Source: Fidelibacterota bacterium
Lineage (GTDB): Bacteria > Fidelibacterota > Fidelibacteria > Fidelibacterales > Fidelibacteraceae
Direction: 5' to 3'
Assembly: GCA_030596185.1 (NCBI GenBank)
Contig: JAUVKP010000028.1
Span: 1 to 8,483 of the forward strand
Length of the DNA: 8,483 bases
The position numbers and the translations under genes were made by a program. The first letter of the stretch is position 1, and every line of letters begins with the position of its first letter. The notes beneath the pieces are model-generated. The model did not search any database and was not told the origin of the DNA. It saw only the letters and a program-made list of their open reading frames with translations. Below are positions 4,391-8,483 of this stretch, one piece after another.

Positions 4391-5401
4391 ATGATCAAAG
4401 ATACTATACTCGAAGTTCAGAAGCAGTTTAAAGAAGCACTTGCCAAAGTCCAAGAAGCTTTTGCCCTTGAAGAGATAAAAAATACTTTTCTTGGGAGGAA
4501 AGGTAAAGTAGCCGGTCTTTTCTCTATGATGGGAGAAGTCCCTGCAGAAGAGAGAAAAGATCTTGGTCAACTGCTCAATAAACTCAAGATAGAACTACAA
4601 TCTGATTTTGATGCAAAAGTTTCAGAGTTTACTTCAAGTTCTTCAAAAAAAGAATGGGTTGACTATACCTTACCGGGTTATTCAATGCCCAAAGGATCAA
4701 GACACCCCTTAACCCAGGCAGTGGATGATATGTTATCTATCTTTCAGCGTTTGGGATTTGATATTGCCTACGGTCCGGAAGTCGAGACAGATTGGTTCAA
4801 TTTTGAATCGCTGAATTTTCCTCCGAACCACCCTGCCCGAGATATGCAAGATACCTTTTATACCGAAGGTGGCGGCATTTTGAGAACACATACTTCACCG
4901 GTACAAACACGCTATATGTCCAAACATGAACCTCCTGTTCGAGTTGTGGCACCGGGACGCGTATTTCGTAACGAAGCGATATCCGCACGTTCATATTGCC
5001 TGTTTCACCAGATAGAAGGTCTGTACATAGATACCGATATTACATTTGCCGATCTTAAAGGCACCATTGAGCTATTCTGTCGTATGTATTACGGCAAAGA
5101 TGTAAAGATCAAATTCCGTACCTCTTATTTCCCTTTTACCGAACCTTCAGCTGAGATCGATGTGTCCTGTTTCCTCTGTGGTGGAAAGGGATGCCGAGTT
5201 TGTAAGAACACCGGTTGGCTGGAGATCATGGGTTGTGGTATGGTAGATCCCAATGTCATGAAAGCAGTTAATTATGATCCTGAAAAATATACGGGATATG
5301 CTTTTGGACTGGGTGTGGAGCGTATGGTCATGATGCGTTTGGGGATCAATGATATCCGTACCTTGTTTGAAAATGATGTGGAATTTCTCAAACAGTTCTA
5401 A
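4391..5401 (+). CDS. pheS: Phenylalanine--tRNA ligase alpha subunit
   Basis: Catalytic subunit of the (alpha-beta)2 cytoplasmic enzyme that charges tRNA-Phe. An N-terminal coiled-coil arm (about 1-90) leads into a class II core with HPLTQAVDDM, motif 2 at GRVFRNEAISARSYCLFHQIEGLYID, the FPFTEPSAEIDV active-site segment and motif 3 at GYAFGLGVERMVMMR. The end ENDVEFLKQF is typical. Between EIDV and WLEIMGCGMVDPNV lies an insertion with C260, C263, C268 and C271 (C-x2-C-x4-C-x2-C), a likely metal knuckle seen in several non-proteobacterial lineages and absent from E. coli. I chose ATG 4391 (336 residues), because the distance to the conserved LGRKG segment then equals that in E. coli PheS. ATG 4358 would add 11 residues and lies in a hairpin. 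No good ribosome binding site precedes 4391, so the exact start is uncertain. Confidence 0.96.
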   Translation: MIKDTILEVQKQFKEALAKVQEAFALEEIKNTFLGRKGKVAGLFSMMGEVPAEERKDLGQLLNKLKIELQSDFDAKVSEFTSSSSKKEWVDYTLPGYSMPKGSRHPLTQAVDDMLSIFQRLGFDIAYGPEVETDWFNFESLNFPPNHPARDMQDTFYTEGGGILRTHTSPVQTRYMSKHEPPVRVVAPGRVFRNEAISARSYCLFHQIEGLYIDTDITFADLKGTIELFCRMYYGKDVKIKFRTSYFPFTEPSAEIDVSCFLCGGKGCRVCKNTGWLEIMGCGMVDPNVMKAVNYDPEKYTGYAFGLGVERMVMMRLGINDIRTLFENDVEFLKQF

Positions 5402-5416
5402 ATTTGGAAGAAAAAA

Positions 5417-7807
5417 ATGATCGTTTCAATAGATTGGTTAAAAGAATACATTGATATTGATATGCCGCTGGATGAACTGGCGGACAAGCTGACAATTGCC
5501 GGGCTGGAATGTGTTGTCAAAGAAGTTGGCAAGAGCATACCTCAAGGCGTAGTTGTTGGAAAAGTTCTGGAGAAAAAAGCCCATCCCAATGCTGATACAT
5601 TATCAGTTTGTAAAGTTGATGTAGGCAGGGAAGAAGTTTTGAATATTGTTTGCGGAGCACCCAATGTTGATGCCGGTCAATTTGTACCCGTCGCTACAGT
5701 GGGTACTCAGTTAACACCTGATTTCAAGATCAAAAACGCAAAACTTCGCGGAGAACCATCAGAAGGCATGATCTGTGCTGAAGATGAACTTGGACTCGGT
5801 AATGACCATGCCGGTATTATTGTACTGGAAGGTGAGCACAAGCTCGGAACACCTTATGACGATTATTTTGCATCATCCAAAATATTAGATATTGATATTA
5901 CCGCAAATCGTCCGGATGCGATGTCACATTGGGGTGTTGCCCGTGAGATCGCGGCAATTAGCGGTAAAATTTTTAAGAAAGCAGCTATTGATCTAGTTGA
6001 AAACGGCCCCGATATCAATGAACTTACTAAAGTTACAGTCGCTGCACCGGAAGGCTGTCCCCGATACACAGCTCGTGTTATTGAGGGAGTAAAAATTGGT
6101 CCTTCACCCCAATGGATGGTTGACAGATTGGAAGCAATAGGTTTACGTTCGATCAATAATGTGGTGGACGCATCTAATTATGTGCTAATGGAGACCGGAC
6201 ATCCCTTGCATGCATTTGATCTTGATAATTTAAAAGATCGCAGCATCAATGTTCGTTTTGCTGCGAAAAATGAAAAATTAGAGACCATTGATCATAAAGA
6301 ACGAGAACTGAGTGAAGATATGCTCTTGATTTGTGACGGTACTTCAGCAATAGCGCTTGCCGGTATCATGGGTGGAACGGAATCGGAAGTTAGTGATTCG
6401 ACGGTCAATGTCCTTATTGAAAGTGCCTATTTTACACCGGCTGTGATCCGTAAAGGATCAAAACAGCAACAAATATCGACAGATGCTTCAAAACGATTTG
6501 AACGCGGTACGGATCCCAATGAAACGCTTGTCTATGCGCAGGATCGTCTTGCTTCGCTTATTCTTGAGCTTGCCGGCGGTACATTGGCAAAAGGCATGAT
6601 AGATATCTACCCGGAACCTATCACAGCAAAAACTGCCGAATTGCGTATTGAGCATGTTAAACGTGTTACAGGCATTGAAATATCAAAAGAAGAATGTAAA
6701 ACTACTCTTGAACGACTAGAATTTGAGGTCATCAAAGACGAAAATAATACCCTGACTGTCACGATCCCGACTTTCCGTCCCGATGTGGAACGAGAGATCG
6801 ATCTTGTGGAAGAGGTTTTACGGATCAATAATCTCGATAAGATTCCATCAATGAGCAGAATGACCATCTCTGTCGCTGAAGAATATGATAAATTCCATCC
6901 TTTTTTAACGGACATGAGGAATTTCTTTGTCGGATACGGCATGCATGAGGCAGTAAATAACTCTTTGGTCAATGAGGCGGTCGCAACTTCGGGGATCTGG
7001 GGATATACACCCCTAAAGATATTAAATCCGCTATCGGTCGAAATGAACATGCTTCGTACGGACATGATCCAGCCACTTTTAAGCTCTTTGCGTTTAAATG
7101 CTTTAAAAAAACGCAATAATATTCGCTTGTTCGAACTCGCGAACGTTATTGAAAGAAATGATTACACCGATACACATGCAATAGAGCATTATAATCTTGG
7201 TGTTCTTTTTTCGGCACCTGTTTTTGGACTTAACTGGACAGGCGAAGATAAAGCTGCCGATATTTTTTACATGAAAGGTATCCTTGAGCATCTTCTTGGA
7301 AGTTTAAATTTTAATTATAAGCTCAAAGAGAATACTAATCGAGATGAATTTGAAATATTATATGATATAGTTGTTAAAAAAGCCGTTGTCGGAAAGATCG
7401 GTCAATACAAGATGGAACAATTTGAGAAATTGCAATTGCAGTATCCCCTTGTTGTTATGGAATTACAGGTAGGGAAGTTGTTTAATTGGCACAATGTCAA
7501 AAAACAATATGACCCGATCCCGCAATTTCCTTCGATCTTTCGTGATATGTCTTTGGTCATGGATAAAACATCCAAAGCAGCCGGCATTTTTAATGAGATA
7601 AAACAAAACGGAGGCAAATATCTCGTTGACCTTGTGCTATATGATGTGTACATTGATGATGAGAAACTTGGTAAAGATAAAAAGGCATTGTCTCTTCGCT
7701 TGGAATTCAGAAGCGATGAAAAAACTTTGAAAGATGAAGTCGTTGACAATGTGATGAATAAGTTATTTGAACGGTTAAAGAATCAATATGGAGCTCAGTT
7801 AAGGTAA
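5417..7807 (+). CDS. pheT: Phenylalanine--tRNA ligase beta subunit
   Basis: Structural and editing partner of PheS. The 796-residue length matches the bacterial-type subunit (795 in E. coli). Domains in order: a short N-terminal segment beginning MIVSIDWLKEYIDID, an EMAP-II-like tRNA-binding OB fold (about 43-150, with HPNADTLSVCKVDVG), the B3/B4 editing domain (about 205-385, with RSINNVVDASNYVLMETGHP and the KRFERGTDP segment), the B5 domain (about 405-475, ending FRPDVEREIDLVEEVLRI), a catalytically inactive synthetase-like core (about 480-690) and a C-terminal ferredoxin-fold anticodon-binding domain (about 703-796, from FPSIFRDMSLVMD). GGAAG (5406-5410) lies 6 bases before the ATG, and pheS ends 15 bases upstream. 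Its TAA overlaps the ATG of the next gene by one base, so the two are translationally coupled. Confidence 0.98.
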   Translation: MIVSIDWLKEYIDIDMPLDELADKLTIAGLECVVKEVGKSIPQGVVVGKVLEKKAHPNADTLSVCKVDVGREEVLNIVCGAPNVDAGQFVPVATVGTQLTPDFKIKNAKLRGEPSEGMICAEDELGLGNDHAGIIVLEGEHKLGTPYDDYFASSKILDIDITANRPDAMSHWGVAREIAAISGKIFKKAAIDLVENGPDINELTKVTVAAPEGCPRYTARVIEGVKIGPSPQWMVDRLEAIGLRSINNVVDASNYVLMETGHPLHAFDLDNLKDRSINVRFAAKNEKLETIDHKERELSEDMLLICDGTSAIALAGIMGGTESEVSDSTVNVLIESAYFTPAVIRKGSKQQQISTDASKRFERGTDPNETLVYAQDRLASLILELAGGTLAKGMIDIYPEPITAKTAELRIEHVKRVTGIEISKEECKTTLERLEFEVIKDENNTLTVTIPTFRPDVEREIDLVEEVLRINNLDKIPSMSRMTISVAEEYDKFHPFLTDMRNFFVGYGMHEAVNNSLVNEAVATSGIWGYTPLKILNPLSVEMNMLRTDMIQPLLSSLRLNALKKRNNIRLFELANVIERNDYTDTHAIEHYNLGVLFSAPVFGLNWTGEDKAADIFYMKGILEHLLGSLNFNYKLKENTNRDEFEILYDIVVKKAVVGKIGQYKMEQFEKLQLQYPLVVMELQVGKLFNWHNVKKQYDPIPQFPSIFRDMSLVMDKTSKAAGIFNEIKQNGGKYLVDLVLYDVYIDDEKLGKDKKALSLRLEFRSDEKTLKDEVVDNVMNKLFERLKNQYGAQLR

Positions 7808-7983
7808 TGGATATCAGCTCTTTTGAACTTTTAGAAAAAAAAATACACCAAACCCTCGATGTTCTTTCTAAACAGCAGGGAACTACCGGTAATGATACAT
7901 CTGCGTTAAGCAAAAGTCAGGTGGACCGAATTACCGAGAAGTTGGCGCAAATATCGGAGTGGATCGACCATGCAGAAGTATGA
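7807..7983 (+). CDS. Very small ZapB-like coiled-coil protein
   Basis: A 58-residue protein starting at an ATG that overlaps the pheT stop (TAATG) and ending 14 bases inside zapA. The N-terminus, FELLEKKIHQTLDVLSKQQ (residues 6-24), resembles the opening of ZapB (FEKLEAKVQQAIDTITLLQ in E. coli), with hydrophobic residues at L9, I13, L17 and L20 in coiled-coil spacing. A polar G/T/N-rich stretch (25-33) follows, then a second amphipathic helix VDRITEKLAQISEWID (39-54). ZapB proteins stabilise the FtsZ ring through ZapA, so the position just before zapA supports this role. It is shorter than E. coli ZapB (about 80 residues) and lacks most of the central coil. There is no cysteine, signal peptide or membrane segment. 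Coding is supported by the two tight overlaps, while the function is inferred from weak similarity and context. Confidence 0.72.
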   Translation: MDISSFELLEKKIHQTLDVLSKQQGTTGNDTSALSKSQVDRITEKLAQISEWIDHAEV

Positions 7984-8305
7984 CCTCGACCCCAATACCG
8001 TGGAACTGGAATTTCCGGAGGATAAGCCCTTAAAGGTCACTATTTATGGCCAGGAGTTTCCCCTCAAAGGAAAAGACCCGGAATTCATTCATAAAGTCGC
8101 TGGCTATGTGAATGAAAAGATGATGGAAGTCGGAGCGAATATGCCCGGGTCGACTGCTATCGATAAAGTTGCCATTATTGCCGCTTTGAACATTGCTGGT
8201 GAATTATTTCAATTGAAGCAAGAAAACCAATCCATTGAGGAATACATTCAGAGCCATTCTGAATCATTGATCAAATGTATCGATGATCATCTCAATATTA
8301 CCTAA
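7970..8305 (+). CDS. zapA: Cell division protein ZapA
   Basis: A 111-residue cytoplasmic protein (109 in E. coli) that cross-links FtsZ filaments at the division site. The N-terminal globular part contains LKVTIYGQEFPLKGKDPEFIHKVAGYVNEKM, the characteristic ZapA strand-turn-helix opening. The middle, AIDKVAIIAALNIAGELFQLKQEN, matches the conserved helix that leads into the C-terminal dimerising coiled coil (about 85-111, ending DDHLNIT). ATG 7970 is preceded by GGAG (7956-7959) at 10 bases, within the coding part of the ZapB-like gene, and the two frames overlap by 14 bases. Translational coupling would give matched amounts of the two proteins. The pheT-zapA-rny neighbourhood recurs in other phyla, which supports the assignment. 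Confidence 0.9.
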   Translation: MQKYDLDPNTVELEFPEDKPLKVTIYGQEFPLKGKDPEFIHKVAGYVNEKMMEVGANMPGSTAIDKVAIIAALNIAGELFQLKQENQSIEEYIQSHSESLIKCIDDHLNIT

Positions 8306-8332
8306 TTGCTCCGTTTTAAAAAAGGAGTAAAC

Positions 8333-8483
8333 ATGAATGTCGGCATCATTATTATTGTTGGTGTAATATCAGCATTTTTAGCTGCGTTTATTGTTTTCAT
8401 TACCTATCGATCCCGATTTGGTAGTATGAAAAACTATAAATTTGACATGCTTGAAAGCGCACGTAAAGAAGGTGAAACACTAA
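8333..8483 (+). CDS. rny: Start of ribonuclease Y (3' truncated by the window)
   Basis: Only the first 50 residues are visible. A single N-terminal membrane helix (about residues 3-25, VGIIIIVGVISAFLAAFIVF and following) is followed by a basic stretch YRSRFG and then a charged helix ending ESARKEGETL, resembling the AKKEAE-type coiled coil that follows the anchor in RNase Y. The KH and HD domains that would prove it lie beyond the window. RNase Y is a membrane-bound endoribonuclease that starts mRNA decay. AAAGGAG (8321-8327) lies 5 bases before the ATG, and zapA ends 27 bases upstream with no terminator between, so it is probably in the same operon. The call rests on the N-terminal pattern and on zapA being the neighbour. 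Another membrane-anchored coiled-coil protein is the main alternative. Confidence 0.75.
   Translation, partial: MNVGIIIIVGVISAFLAAFIVFITYRSRFGSMKNYKFDMLESARKEGETL

Noticed and set aside
6607..7116. Long minus-strand open frame inside pheT, and other reverse frames (for example 136-555, 3405-3707)
   Set aside because: Each is antisense to a gene with clear homology or spans unrelated regions, shows no recognisable protein motif and has no convincing ribosome binding site.
8306..8332. 6S RNA or another small RNA between zapA and rny
   Set aside because: 6S RNA is found near zapA in several phyla, but this gap has only 27 bases, mostly the rny ribosome binding site.
1..8483. CRISPR arrays, tRNA or rRNA genes, insertion sequences, attachment sites, replication origin
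   Set aside because: I saw no regularly spaced repeats, cloverleaf sequences, transposase genes or DnaA-box clusters. The only repeats are the short intergenic motifs reported.

Overview
The window is a conserved translation gene cluster from a bacterium. All genes lie on the + strand, in this order: a C-terminal fragment of a secreted protein, thrS, a RelB/RelE-like toxin-antitoxin pair, infC, rpmI, rplT, pheS, pheT, a tiny ZapB-like gene, zapA, and the start of rny (RNase Y). The DNA is AT-rich. Three traits suggest a member of the FCB group or a relative (Cloacimonadota, Marinimicrobia, Ignavibacteria or Bacteroidota-like): a type IX secretion C-terminal sorting domain with a PNPFNP motif, a PheS with a four-cysteine insertion, and the order pheT - small coiled coil - zapA - rny. 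Cloacimonadota is my best guess, but the window alone cannot settle it.

Layout. Bases 2-319 end a secreted or surface protein. Bases 320-427 hold a perfect 19-bp palindrome and the thrS leader. thrS (428-2347) ends in a clear intrinsic terminator. Bases 2397-2551 are a dense regulatory segment: two more copies of the same palindrome flank a perfect CRP-type dyad, and a promoter with helically phased direct repeats follows. The toxin-antitoxin pair occupies 2552-3046. Bases 3047-3189 carry a second CRP-like site, a candidate promoter, a hairpin and a strong ribosome binding site in front of a non-AUG infC start. From infC to rny the genes are tightly packed or overlapping, with one 78-base gap containing a hairpin before pheS.

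How the genes work together. ThrS and PheS/PheT charge tRNAs, IF3 controls initiation, and L35 and L20 build the 50S subunit. The downstream end links this module to division (ZapB-like and ZapA, accessory factors of the FtsZ ring) and to mRNA decay (RNase Y). In E. coli thrS directly precedes infC. Here a toxin-antitoxin pair with its own promoter, behind a terminator, separates them.

The genes themselves are mostly textbook. The signals worth a second look are non-coding: the palindrome TAACTTGASTCAAGYT (S = C or G, Y = C or T), seen three times and only between genes; its symmetrical placement around a CRP-like site; the phased GTGTATA repeats; and the apparent AUC start of infC. I see no wholly new protein system here.
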